Shown in pieces: positions 26,801-35,020 of a DNA stretch of 64,000 nucleotides. Location of the stretch: positions 4,960,001 through 5,024,000 of the forward strand of contig OW818680.1 in NCBI GenBank assembly GCA_942493055.1, written 5' to 3'. The notes beneath the pieces were generated by a model, which saw only the letters and a list, made by a program, of their open reading frames with translations, did not search any database and was not told the DNA's origin. A program made the position numbers and the translations under genes. The stretch is from CAIZQW01 sp942493055. Lineage in GTDB: Bacteria > Verrucomicrobiota > Kiritimatiellia > RFP12 > UBA1067. Position 1 is the stretch's first letter; each line of letters opens with the position of its first letter.

Positions 26801-27324
26801 TGAAGCAGGGCGCAGGCACGTGGTCGCTTTCGAGCAGTGACCTCAGTCAGTTTACAGGAACGCTTGCGATATCCAACGGCACCTTTGCCGCAAACAGCGT
26901 CATCACGCGGCCAATCACGCTGGCCGGGAGCGGGACGCTGGGCGGTACCGGCACGGTCACCCAAGTGACAATGTCAGGCGGCACACTGGCGCCAGCCAAT
27001 GACGGCACCGTGGGCACGCTGACCATCGGCAGTTCGCTGAACCTCGACGGGGCGTTGAGCGTGGATGTCCGGGAGGACGGGAGCAGCGACTGCTTGCACG
27101 TAAGCGGCGATCTCACGTTGAGTGCCACCTCGTCTTTAATGGTCGTGGATACGAACCAGTTGATACGCATCGGATCATATCTGGTTGCTACGTGGACAGG
27201 GGAACGCGTCGGCACCTTCAATCAGAACAATCTGCCGCCAAAATGGTCGGTCGGCTATGACGATACAGCCAAGAAGATCTATCTGCGCGGGCCTCCGTAT
27301 GGTACGATGATACGGATTCAGTAG
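23899..27324 (+). CDS. Secreted PATR-repeat protein
   Basis: About 1141 aa. ATGs lie at 23893 and 23899; AGGAGG abuts the first and has correct 6-nt spacing to the second, so 23899 is chosen. The signal peptide ends near ASVALA. Many beta-helix repeats follow (LTKAGDSMLFLTGNNTYSGG, LYKYGQGTLTLSGANTLGG, LVKQGAGTWSLSSSDLSQF). A closing segment of 'LAGSGTLGGTGTVTQVTMSGG' type, quoted in part, comes next, and the tail is GTMIRIQ. No outer-membrane barrel and no PEP-CTERM or LPXTG signal are seen. It sits between the two heparinase-like paralogues, repeating the PATR-then-lyase order of 15971-23584. Confidence 0.85.
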   Translation: MRTIKTGMRGLVLGVTTSFTMLIASVALATDGAWTNGVSGNWSAPSSWSNNVIAGGVGANADFWGPNWVGCFPFVTVDTNAVVGQIRIGGILEGNNQYWTLSATAGKVLTLDSGDASPALILGTEPVASKKHKARMNVPLVLNSDLLLHSPRTDLTAADGSSTWLAIYGGILDGVAGRGLTVSNATTAAACEIGGVNSFSGPVNVQSGILRLASPFVGGGLSAALGSFSSVVITNGLGSLDLNNFTVGADKTLLLAGAGNGLGALTSTKQMQNQKGTWTGPVVLKGNATMGGTGANGGRKGGCNLWVSGIISEDGGSYQLTKAGDSMLFLTGNNTYSGGTVISQDNGYGGVNVVASANLGSGPILFNGGTFQFGQAFDLSARTLASTNNNALKLDTNGKDVTLAGNLTSAINGGLYKYGQGTLTLSGANTLGGSTHLFAGTLVLDYTTQANNKIAPANNELYPYGSCTLKIVGTGVTFNQTIGKVYMAQGGELSIINLSDTVQFSINRGDGGLEQRSANTVNFGSSGGKIYVNQATRLGNIWNGFVTYGKETWATKDGSGFVMGLPAYDSTWTASDNKDLTLANINDMPADASVNTLRFNNTDTDNVPLTLTLTGSNVLSSGGILVTANMGLNPAAIAGGQLTVTNKSNADAALIVHQHNTQAPLVIASSICNSIYPVGLTKSGLGELVISNSASTFTGPITVNNGRLTVYSPRDLGAANQNINLKNNSVLQLVGTYSIANKVYVDHVGGGVDIPTGSSVTFTQDSPYLGNGQSVFRKTGGGVLTPSYSYGIGEYSVEGGTLVADTIYKFGEAGTKITLKNGATIKNRAVINHGEVRTVLNVVDGGGTVDLDGASANLTVADFLSGNGTLVVTNSGAGSPTLNIYYQQATFTGVLDVELGNTPFYGADMPNAVLRLGPGMTWYPQNTVTSLGGLSGSGTFNYGGNTVLFGGAGDSEFSGLLKGSGTLVKQGAGTWSLSSSDLSQFTGTLAISNGTFAANSVITRPITLAGSGTLGGTGTVTQVTMSGGTLAPANDGTVGTLTIGSSLNLDGALSVDVREDGSSDCLHVSGDLTLSATSSLMVVDTNQLIRIGSYLVATWTGERVGTFNQNNLPPKWSVGYDDTAKKIYLRGPPYGTMIRIQ

Positions 27325-27413
27325 GGCACGCTCTGGCAACTGTTAAAAAGCACACGATCTTGACACGAAAAATGAATATGATAATACGATTAAAGTACAT
27401 GAAGGAGCTTCGG

Positions 27414-30400
27414 TTGAAAATTCTCCTGATGGCTGTCTCTTTGAGTTCGGCAACCGTCACCGCTGCTCTCGAGGCGCGCTATGTGCGGATCGATAATCCC
27501 ACGGGATTCGCCATGGAGCTTCGGCAGGTCGAAGTCTACAGCGGCGGAACGAATGTGGTGTTAGGACATCCGGAGATGGTCTGCGGTTCAGTCCCGATCC
27601 GAGCCGAGAACACCGCTCCGACCCAGGAGAATAGCGTCCTCTGCAATTCGCGCGAGGCCAAGGAGATCACCAACGGTGATACGAATGTTCAGCATCGGGC
27701 CTCTGAGTGGCTGGCGTTTGTGTCACCGGTCACGCATGCTCCGGGACTGAATCCGTGGTTTGAGATTGATCTGGGGCACCCCATGACAATCGATAAGATT
27801 CTGGTTTATGCATCACGTTACCCGAGCACCTTCCACCTCGATAAGGGCCACCGCGTGATCGCGCTCCTCGACAGCGACCGCCGCGTGATCTGGGCAGAGA
27901 AGTGGCAGTACTATGCGAAAGAGAAATATCCGGATGGCATCTTCAGGTTCGCCCCCGGCGCGCAAACAGTCCAGCAGAATGCCGTGATCGGGACGAAACT
28001 GCCTGTCAGGGTCAGCGACTGGGTCTCCATGGCCTGGCTGCTGGACGCGGATGCCAGCCAGCCTCCGGCTGATGCCGAACAACGGATGCGACGGTTTGCA
28101 GCGCGCAACTCGCCAGCCGAGGTCGAGGCCTTCGCGAAACGTTTCTTCAGTCTGCTGGACGACAAGACCCCCGGGCTTGAGGGCGCCTTCAAACTCTATG
28201 CACAGGGACACGCTGAGGCAGCACTAGAAGCATGGAAAAAATATTGGTTTTCCACAATGGCCCGCGTGAATTTGCATTGGGCGTTTCACAACGATTATGC
28301 GGGCTACCGCGCCAACGGCAGCGACCTTCTGAGCGGCATCCTGGTGACGATCACACCGGGCGAAGCACGCGCCATGCGCTATGTGCCCGGCCAGATCAAC
28401 TGGATCGATCTTCCTGCAGATGGAAAAAATTTAAATCATGCCTTGGATGATTGCGAACGCAAGGCCCAGGTGGGGAAGGTCTCGTGGCCGTTGCTCTATG
28501 CCTACCGCGAGGACCCGAACCCCAAATACATCGCGCGCTGGGCCGAGATCATGGATGACTGGGCAATGAACTTTTTTGAGGATGCCGCGAAGACGCCGTA
28601 TGAAGTCGAGAACCTCTTTACGTTTAATCCCTCGCTTGCGTGGCAGACCACGATGGAGGATCTGTCTGATATTGCCAAGCTACACCCGGCCATGGTCGAG
28701 CAAATGCCTGCGATTACATTGGCGCGTGTGCAACTGATCTGCCTTGAAAAGTATTCCACGGCGTGGTGGCGCCAGGCCCGTGAAACCGTCTTCAACCATT
28801 TGAACGGCGGCATCTGCGCGTACGACGGCATCCGGCGCTATGTCGGCGAATTCCGTCCAGGCCAACGCTTGAATCAGGAGTGGCAGCAGGCCTTTGAACG
28901 GTTCATCACACTGGGAACCGAACGCGACGGATCACTCACCGAGATCGGCGACGAGGGCCATCAGGAGATCCCCATCCAGCACGCTCCCCATTTCGGGTAT
29001 ATGGAAGAAAAACGTCCCGCAGGGTACACGCCGGGTTGGCGTAACCGACTCCTGGAGTGGTACGACAACCTCTTCTTCTACATGTTCCGCCATCTGTCGC
29101 CAGGCGGCTATGAACATCGTTTCGCGATCGACTACCGGCCATCCCGCTGGACAGGCACTTGGCAGCCGTATAATCAGGACCGTCGTTTTTTGCCCACGTC
29201 TATTGATCGTGACAAAGAGGTCTTCGGTATTCCAGAAGTCCGCCGTATGCTGGATGCGTGGGGGCATATCTCCACGCCTGTCCCGCAATCAAGCGATCCC
29301 GTGTGGAAGGAAGCATTTGAGGCTCAGCAGAAGACGCATGCGCAGGTCGCTGCCTTCCTGGGTTCTGAAAAGCCGGGCGCACCTCATATCAATTCGGATT
29401 GGATGCCGTATACGGGTGCCTATTATTTTCGAAGAGGGTGGCAGCATGATGATGCGTTCCTCGCGATGATGGCGTGCGGCTCCAAGGGCGGTTCGCAGGC
29501 ACCGCAGTGGCCGTATGGCATGTTCTACCAGTATGACTATAACCTCCCGCTCGTGGCTGCCCAGCCCGTCCATGTGGATGGCTTGCCGCCTCAGCAGCTT
29601 TATGGGCGCATGCACTGTTTCCAGCCCGGGACGAAAACGATGGCACTGACGAATGCTGATCAGGATCCAGCGCCGCACCGGTGGCTGAGCAGCGCCCGCT
29701 TTGACTTTGGCGAGGCGTTGTTTGAAGGGGGGTACCAGCGCTTTGCGGGGTTTGAGGGCGATTGGCAAGCAGACCTTCGGATGAAAGAAGGGCCAGCCGT
29801 CGCAGGCATCAAGACGCTTCGTCAGATCATCCAAATTCGTGGCAGCCGCCTGTTTATTGTAACGGATGCGTCACAGGCATCGGATCAGAAGCCCCACGAC
29901 TTTGAGATCCCTTACACGTTCTCACTCTCCGCCTGGCAGAGGGGCGCAAGCAAACCCTTTACCCCCGAGCAGTTGAAGCTCAATGAGCAGAAGCAGTGTC
30001 TGAGCAGCGAGAATCCGGACGGACCCTCGGCGACGCTTTATCAGTTCGCTGACCGGCCTGTCCAATATCAGCGCGGGGCCGAAGCAAAAGTCGACGTCCG
30101 CAAATACGGGAAGAGGCTGGGCTCGGGTATCGGGATCGCCGAGCAGGGGGTCAAGGCCAAGCTCCGCGGGGAGGGCTTCACGCTGGTCAGCTTGCTCGCT
30201 TCACGTGAGCAGGCCGCCATGGAACGTGTCGCTATGATTGAGTCTCTTAAATCGGGTGAGCGGGCTGTGGGCTTCCATGCGAAGCTGAAGGATGGCGGCG
30301 AACTCTGGTATCTGAGTTCCGGGTTGTCAGAGGACAAGCTGGTCTGCGGTCCGGGCCAGGCCATCGGGCAGGCATTGCTGGTCGCAACGGGCAAGAACGG

Positions 30401-31382
30401 AACGAGCGGACTGCTGTTGGGCGGCAAGCAATTCGCACTCCACGGAAAATCGGTGAGCATTAAAAATCCTGACGTTGAATTTGCAATGGAGTCTGGAAAA
30501 TTCTCGAGCACCGCCATTTTAAAACCGATCGCACCTGTGCGCTTCGAGCCGGGGCGCAATACCTTTTTTGATAAAGAGACCGTCCGGATGACGAGCGAGA
30601 CCCCCCATGTTGAGATCCGTTACACGATTGACGGCACGCCTCCGAATCGCGCCTCAAAACTCTACACAGGGCCGGTCACGATCAGCGAGAGCACGGAATT
30701 TGCGGCGCGGGCTTATCGCTTAGGTGCGGATGGCAAGCCCATGGCAGCAGATGACTTTGAAATCAACGGCACGAAATTCACAGTGCCGAGCTATGGCTGG
30801 TTCTATAAGAAGCCGCTGAAGCCCGCTCTGGCGGTTGATCTGAAAGGACTTGTTCCCGGCTTGCGCTATGAGGTCGTGGAGGCGCCGTGGTGGTCGCTGT
30901 ATGCGAGTGCGCACTGGCTGCCTGCCAAGGAAGGCGGTGTCGTGGCGCGCGAGATGGAGGCTTTGCGCGAGCCCTCTGCCCAGACTTATGCCATGCGCTA
31001 CAAAGGGCAGATCAAGATTCCTCAAGACGGCATATACACCTTTCAGGCGCCACGGGAGTTGTGCTATATGGACAATGCGCCGAGCTATGATCTGCGCCTC
31101 TATATCGATGGCGAGGAGTGGTATCTCACGCAGTGGTGGCACGGGCATGGCACCTGGAGCGTGCCGCTGGCCAAAGGCTTTCACGCGTTTCAAGTTGATT
31201 TTGCAGATGCGCGGACCCAGCCGTGGCGTAAGTCAGGATGCTGGCGTTATTATCCGCGTCCCTGGGCCATCTATCAAGGCAAGCCGACGGATATTCTGCT
31301 GAGCGGACCGGATCTTGAAAGTAGCCGTATTCCACAGGATTGGCTCTATCGCTCAGCGAAGACGGAAGGAGTCACAGAATGA
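27414..31382 (+). CDS. Heparinase II/III-like protein with N-terminal discoidin module
   Basis: About 1322 aa. The frame opens at 27360, but AAGGAG with 6-nt spacing points to the TTG at 27414, which starts a normal signal peptide (KILLMAVSLSSATVTA); an ATG at 27399 is the alternative. An F5/8-type C module (about 20-150, ARYVRIDNPTGFAMELRQVEVY) precedes a long (alpha/alpha)6 toroid. The beta-sandwich begins near residue 660 (YYFRRGWQHDDAFLAMMAC). The heparinase His cluster is again missing (QYDYNLPLVAAQPVHVDG). A chitobiase-C-like module (about 1042-1110, MTSETPHVEIRYTIDGTPP) and a PA14-like module end the chain. Paralogue of the 20219 protein. Its stop overlaps the next ATG by 4 bp. Confidence 0.8.
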   Translation: MKILLMAVSLSSATVTAALEARYVRIDNPTGFAMELRQVEVYSGGTNVVLGHPEMVCGSVPIRAENTAPTQENSVLCNSREAKEITNGDTNVQHRASEWLAFVSPVTHAPGLNPWFEIDLGHPMTIDKILVYASRYPSTFHLDKGHRVIALLDSDRRVIWAEKWQYYAKEKYPDGIFRFAPGAQTVQQNAVIGTKLPVRVSDWVSMAWLLDADASQPPADAEQRMRRFAARNSPAEVEAFAKRFFSLLDDKTPGLEGAFKLYAQGHAEAALEAWKKYWFSTMARVNLHWAFHNDYAGYRANGSDLLSGILVTITPGEARAMRYVPGQINWIDLPADGKNLNHALDDCERKAQVGKVSWPLLYAYREDPNPKYIARWAEIMDDWAMNFFEDAAKTPYEVENLFTFNPSLAWQTTMEDLSDIAKLHPAMVEQMPAITLARVQLICLEKYSTAWWRQARETVFNHLNGGICAYDGIRRYVGEFRPGQRLNQEWQQAFERFITLGTERDGSLTEIGDEGHQEIPIQHAPHFGYMEEKRPAGYTPGWRNRLLEWYDNLFFYMFRHLSPGGYEHRFAIDYRPSRWTGTWQPYNQDRRFLPTSIDRDKEVFGIPEVRRMLDAWGHISTPVPQSSDPVWKEAFEAQQKTHAQVAAFLGSEKPGAPHINSDWMPYTGAYYFRRGWQHDDAFLAMMACGSKGGSQAPQWPYGMFYQYDYNLPLVAAQPVHVDGLPPQQLYGRMHCFQPGTKTMALTNADQDPAPHRWLSSARFDFGEALFEGGYQRFAGFEGDWQADLRMKEGPAVAGIKTLRQIIQIRGSRLFIVTDASQASDQKPHDFEIPYTFSLSAWQRGASKPFTPEQLKLNEQKQCLSSENPDGPSATLYQFADRPVQYQRGAEAKVDVRKYGKRLGSGIGIAEQGVKAKLRGEGFTLVSLLASREQAAMERVAMIESLKSGERAVGFHAKLKDGGELWYLSSGLSEDKLVCGPGQAIGQALLVATGKNGTSGLLLGGKQFALHGKSVSIKNPDVEFAMESGKFSSTAILKPIAPVRFEPGRNTFFDKETVRMTSETPHVEIRYTIDGTPPNRASKLYTGPVTISESTEFAARAYRLGADGKPMAADDFEINGTKFTVPSYGWFYKKPLKPALAVDLKGLVPGLRYEVVEAPWWSLYASAHWLPAKEGGVVAREMEALREPSAQTYAMRYKGQIKIPQDGIYTFQAPRELCYMDNAPSYDLRLYIDGEEWYLTQWWHGHGTWSVPLAKGFHAFQVDFADARTQPWRKSGCWRYYPRPWAIYQGKPTDILLSGPDLESSRIPQDWLYRSAKTEGVTE

Positions 31383-33181
31383 ATGCACGCGTGATGGTGC
31401 TTATTGTAAGTGTGCTTGCAGGGGCGCAGATGCTCCAAGGGGCAGGGGAGGTGTGGCCGCCGACGAACGGCGTACCCATGACGCGATGGGGCAAAACCAT
31501 CACGGATGATCAACCGGTCCTTCCCGAATATCCTCGCCCGCAAATGGTCCGCGAGCAGTGGCTCAATCTGAACGGGCTTTGGGAGTATGCGGTCGACGCT
31601 CGCAGCAACGCGGCACCGGTGGCGTATGCAGGTAAGATTCGTGTGCCGTTTGCCCTCGAGTCCGTCCTCTCAAAGGTGAGCCAGCGTATCGACGAGAAGA
31701 GCCGTCTGTGGTATCGCCGGACGTTTCAGATTCCTGCGACGTGGGCAGGGCAGCGTGTCCTGATCCATTTTGGCGCTGTGGACTGGGAGACCGAGGTGCA
31801 GGTGAACGGTAAATCTGTGGGCACGCACCAAGGCGGGTATGACGGTTTCAGCTTCGATATCACGGAGGCTCTAGTTTCTTCCGGACCGCAAGAGGTGATC
31901 GTGGCTGTCTGGGATCCGACCGAAGCAGGCCAGCCGCAGGGAAAGCAGAGTCGCAAGCCTGGCGGCATCTTTTACACACCGGTCTCAGGTATCTGGCAGA
32001 CCGTCTGGCTCGAGCCTGTCCCTCAGGCCTCAATCACGAAACTGCGATGGAGTCCAGACGTGGACATAAGCCAGATCGGATTGACTGCGCAGGTGGCGGG
32101 CGGTGCTGGAGATGTCGAGGCAGTTGTGATGTGTGATGGGCAGGAGGCGGCACGTGCCATTGGCAAGTCGGGGGTGCCTTTTAATATCACACTTCCAAAG
32201 CCTCGGCTCTGGTGGCCTGAGAGTCCGTTCCTGTATGATGTAAAGGTCTTTCTCAAGCGGGATGGCAAAACAATCGACACGGTAAGCAGTTATTTTGGGA
32301 TGCGAAAAATCGCGGTTGGCGCTGATGAAAAAGGAGTTGTCCGCATTCTGCTGAACAACACATTTGTCCTGCACAACGGATTTCTTGATCAAGGCTTCTG
32401 GCCGGATGGCATTTATACTGCGCCTACGGACGAAGCCTTGCGGTATGACATCGAGATCACCAAAAAACTTGGCTTCAATATGACCCGCAAGCATGTTAAG
32501 GTGGAGCCGGACCGCTGGTATTACTGGTGCGACAAGCTTGGCTTGATGGTGTGGCAGGATATGCCCGGCGCATTGGTGCGCAGCAAGGAGATCATTCCAG
32601 ACTGGCAGGGACAATTCGAGAAGGAGACGCGGCGGATGATCCAGGACAGATTCAATCATCCGTCGATCGTCATGTGGGTATTGTTCAACGAAGGCTGGGG
32701 ACTCTCGATGCGCAAAGATGAACCCGAGAAACAGACAACGGAATCGGAAGCCTTTTTGCGTCGCGTCACGGCGATGGCGAGGCAGGAGGATCCCACGCGT
32801 CTGATCAATCACGAAAGCGGCGCAGGCGGCAGGGACTGGCAGGGAAAGAATCCGTGGGATCTCGGGGTGGGCGATATCGTGGATTTCCATTGCTATGCGG
32901 CTGGCAAATGTCCGTCCCCGGAAAAGAACCGTGCGGCTGTCATTGGTGAATACGGTTATGGAGTCAGTCCTGTCGGCGCGGTAGGCCGTAACCTTGCAGC
33001 TGTCAGCGTGCCGGGAATCAGCGGTCTGGTCCTCACGCAGCTTACGGATGTGGAAAATGAAAAGAACGGAACACTGACGTATGACCGCGTTTTAAAGGGG
33101 ACCGTCTCCGCAGAAGAGCTCGGCAGGCAGATGCGTGAACAAATCGTGAAGGCAACAAAGATAGAGGGACTTACTAAATGA
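31379..33181 (+). CDS. GH2-family glycosidase, copy 1
   Basis: 600 aa from the ATG at 31379, which overlaps the previous stop (ATGA), with GGAG upstream. The signal peptide ends near MLQGAGE. The GH2 order is seen: sugar-binding jelly roll (REQWLNLNGLWEYAV, WYRRTFQIPATW, VNGKSVGTHQGGYDGF), immunoglobulin-like domain, then the barrel (GFNMTRKHVKVEPDRWYYWCDKLGLMVWQDMPG). The acid/base Glu lies in MWVLFNEGWG and the likely nucleophile Glu in VIGEYGYG. Retaining beta-galactosidase, glucuronidase or mannosidase activities are possible. It is translationally coupled on both sides. Confidence 0.9.
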   Translation: MNARVMVLIVSVLAGAQMLQGAGEVWPPTNGVPMTRWGKTITDDQPVLPEYPRPQMVREQWLNLNGLWEYAVDARSNAAPVAYAGKIRVPFALESVLSKVSQRIDEKSRLWYRRTFQIPATWAGQRVLIHFGAVDWETEVQVNGKSVGTHQGGYDGFSFDITEALVSSGPQEVIVAVWDPTEAGQPQGKQSRKPGGIFYTPVSGIWQTVWLEPVPQASITKLRWSPDVDISQIGLTAQVAGGAGDVEAVVMCDGQEAARAIGKSGVPFNITLPKPRLWWPESPFLYDVKVFLKRDGKTIDTVSSYFGMRKIAVGADEKGVVRILLNNTFVLHNGFLDQGFWPDGIYTAPTDEALRYDIEITKKLGFNMTRKHVKVEPDRWYYWCDKLGLMVWQDMPGALVRSKEIIPDWQGQFEKETRRMIQDRFNHPSIVMWVLFNEGWGLSMRKDEPEKQTTESEAFLRRVTAMARQEDPTRLINHESGAGGRDWQGKNPWDLGVGDIVDFHCYAAGKCPSPEKNRAAVIGEYGYGVSPVGAVGRNLAAVSVPGISGLVLTQLTDVENEKNGTLTYDRVLKGTVSAEELGRQMREQIVKATKIEGLTK

Positions 33182-35019
33182 TGCGCCGCGTAAAAATATT
33201 CACAGACAGGACGATGCTGATTGTGTTAGGGACGCTATTGGGTGTCGCACCAGTCGCGCAGGGGGCAGCTGAAATCTGGCCGCCGACGAACGGCGTACCT
33301 ATGACACGATGGGGGAAAACCATCACGGATGATCAACCGATTCTTCCCGAATACCCGCGTCCGCAAATGGTCCGCGAGCAGTGGCTCAATCTGAATGGTC
33401 CATGGGACTATGCAGTCGAAGCTCGCAGCAACGCGGCACCGGTGGCGTATGCAGGTAAGATCCGCGTGCCGTTTCCTGCGGAGTCGGTTCTGTCGCAGGT
33501 CAATAGACGCATCGGCGAGGAAAACCGCCTGTGGTACCGCCGGACGTTTCAGATTCCTGCGACGTGGGCAGGGCAGCGTGTGCTGTTGCACTTTGGGGCT
33601 GTGGACTGGGAGGCTGAGGTGCTTGTGAACGGCAAGGCTGTCGGCACACATCAAGGCGGTTATGACGGGTTCACCTTTGACATCACTGATGCGCTGAAGG
33701 CGAGTGGGGCGCAGGAGGTGATCGTGGCGGTGTGGGACCCGACTGAAGGCGGTCAGCCGAATGGAAAGCAGGGTCTTCATCCGGAGGGAATCTTCTATAC
33801 GCCTGTCACGGGCATCTGGCAGACGGTCTGGCTGGAACCGGTTCCCCAGACGTACATCAGCGAATTGAAGATCATCCCAGACGTGGACAGCGGCAACGTG
33901 CGGGTATCGGCTGTTGTGAACGGGGAGGCTGGGAGTCTCACCGCCGTGGTTATGTCCAAAGGTCAAGAGATCGCCCGTGTCAAAGGGAAGCCTGGAGAAG
34001 CAGCGGTTGTTGCAATACCTAATATGCGATTGTGGTGGCCGGATGATCCGTTCCTGTATGATCTCAAGGTCAGTATCAGAAGGGGATTCAGGACCGTAGA
34101 CACGGTGACGAGTTATTTCGGGATGCGGAAGATTGCTTTAGGACCGGATAAAAAGGGCCGTACACGCATGCTCCTGAACAACGAGTTTGTTTTCCAAAAC
34201 GGTTTTCTTGATCAAGGTTTCTGGCCCGACGGTATTTATACTGCGCCCACGGACGAGGCGTTGCGGTATGATGTGGACGTTACGCGGAAGCTTGGTTTCA
34301 ACATGACGCGCAAGCATATCAAGGTGGAGCCGGACCGCTGGTATTATTGGTGCGACAAGCTGGGCCTGCTGGTGTGGCAGGATATGCCCAGCGCCATCGT
34401 GCGACGCAAGCCGCTGATTCCTGATGTGGATACGCAGTTTGAGTTGGAATTGCGCCGCATGATCCAAGGCCGGTTCAATCATCCATCCATCATCATGTGG
34501 GTGCTCTTCAACGAGGGCTGGGGATTGGAAATGAGCCCCACGGAGAAAGAGGTCCCGTCGCAGAAGACGAAGGCTATGGTGAAGCGGATGATTGCCGCGT
34601 CCCGGCAGGAAGATGGGACCCGGTTGATCAACCATGAGAGCGGTGCAGGCGGCGGGGACTGGCAGGGGAAGAACCCCTGGGACCTGGGGCTGGGGGACGT
34701 GGTGGATTTCCATTGCTATGGCGGACATGGCCCGCTGTGGGAGAAGAATCGCGCCTCGGTGATCGGCGAGATTGGCTGGGGTGTTGCCCTGCAGGGCTCG
34801 GTCGAACAGCTGATGCCCGAAGTGGAGTCGCTGGGGCTCAGCGCGTTCATCATCACGCAGCTTACAGATGTGGAAAATGAAAAGAACGGCACATTGACCT
34901 ACGACCGCGTTTTAAAGGGGGCCGTGTCCGCAGAAGAGATCGGCAAGCAGATGAGCGAACAGGTGTCGAAAATCCAGTTCCAGTCGAAGAAGGGCTTGAA
35001 ACAGCCAGCAACGGAATAA
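33178..35019 (+). CDS. GH2-family glycosidase, copy 2
   Basis: 613 aa, starting in a 4-bp overlap with copy 1. It has the same domains, with the acid/base Glu in MWVLFNEGWG and the nucleophile in VIGEIGWG. Large blocks are nearly identical to copy 1 at both ends, for example the segment from the VPMTRWGKTITDDQP motif to REQWLNLNG, and the C-terminal QLTDVENEKNGTLTYDRVLKG. The middle has drifted. This is a tandem duplication with retained active sites, so the two may differ in linkage or sugar preference. Confidence 0.9.
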   Translation: MMRRVKIFTDRTMLIVLGTLLGVAPVAQGAAEIWPPTNGVPMTRWGKTITDDQPILPEYPRPQMVREQWLNLNGPWDYAVEARSNAAPVAYAGKIRVPFPAESVLSQVNRRIGEENRLWYRRTFQIPATWAGQRVLLHFGAVDWEAEVLVNGKAVGTHQGGYDGFTFDITDALKASGAQEVIVAVWDPTEGGQPNGKQGLHPEGIFYTPVTGIWQTVWLEPVPQTYISELKIIPDVDSGNVRVSAVVNGEAGSLTAVVMSKGQEIARVKGKPGEAAVVAIPNMRLWWPDDPFLYDLKVSIRRGFRTVDTVTSYFGMRKIALGPDKKGRTRMLLNNEFVFQNGFLDQGFWPDGIYTAPTDEALRYDVDVTRKLGFNMTRKHIKVEPDRWYYWCDKLGLLVWQDMPSAIVRRKPLIPDVDTQFELELRRMIQGRFNHPSIIMWVLFNEGWGLEMSPTEKEVPSQKTKAMVKRMIAASRQEDGTRLINHESGAGGGDWQGKNPWDLGLGDVVDFHCYGGHGPLWEKNRASVIGEIGWGVALQGSVEQLMPEVESLGLSAFIITQLTDVENEKNGTLTYDRVLKGAVSAEEIGKQMSEQVSKIQFQSKKGLKQPATE

Positions 35020-35020
35020 C

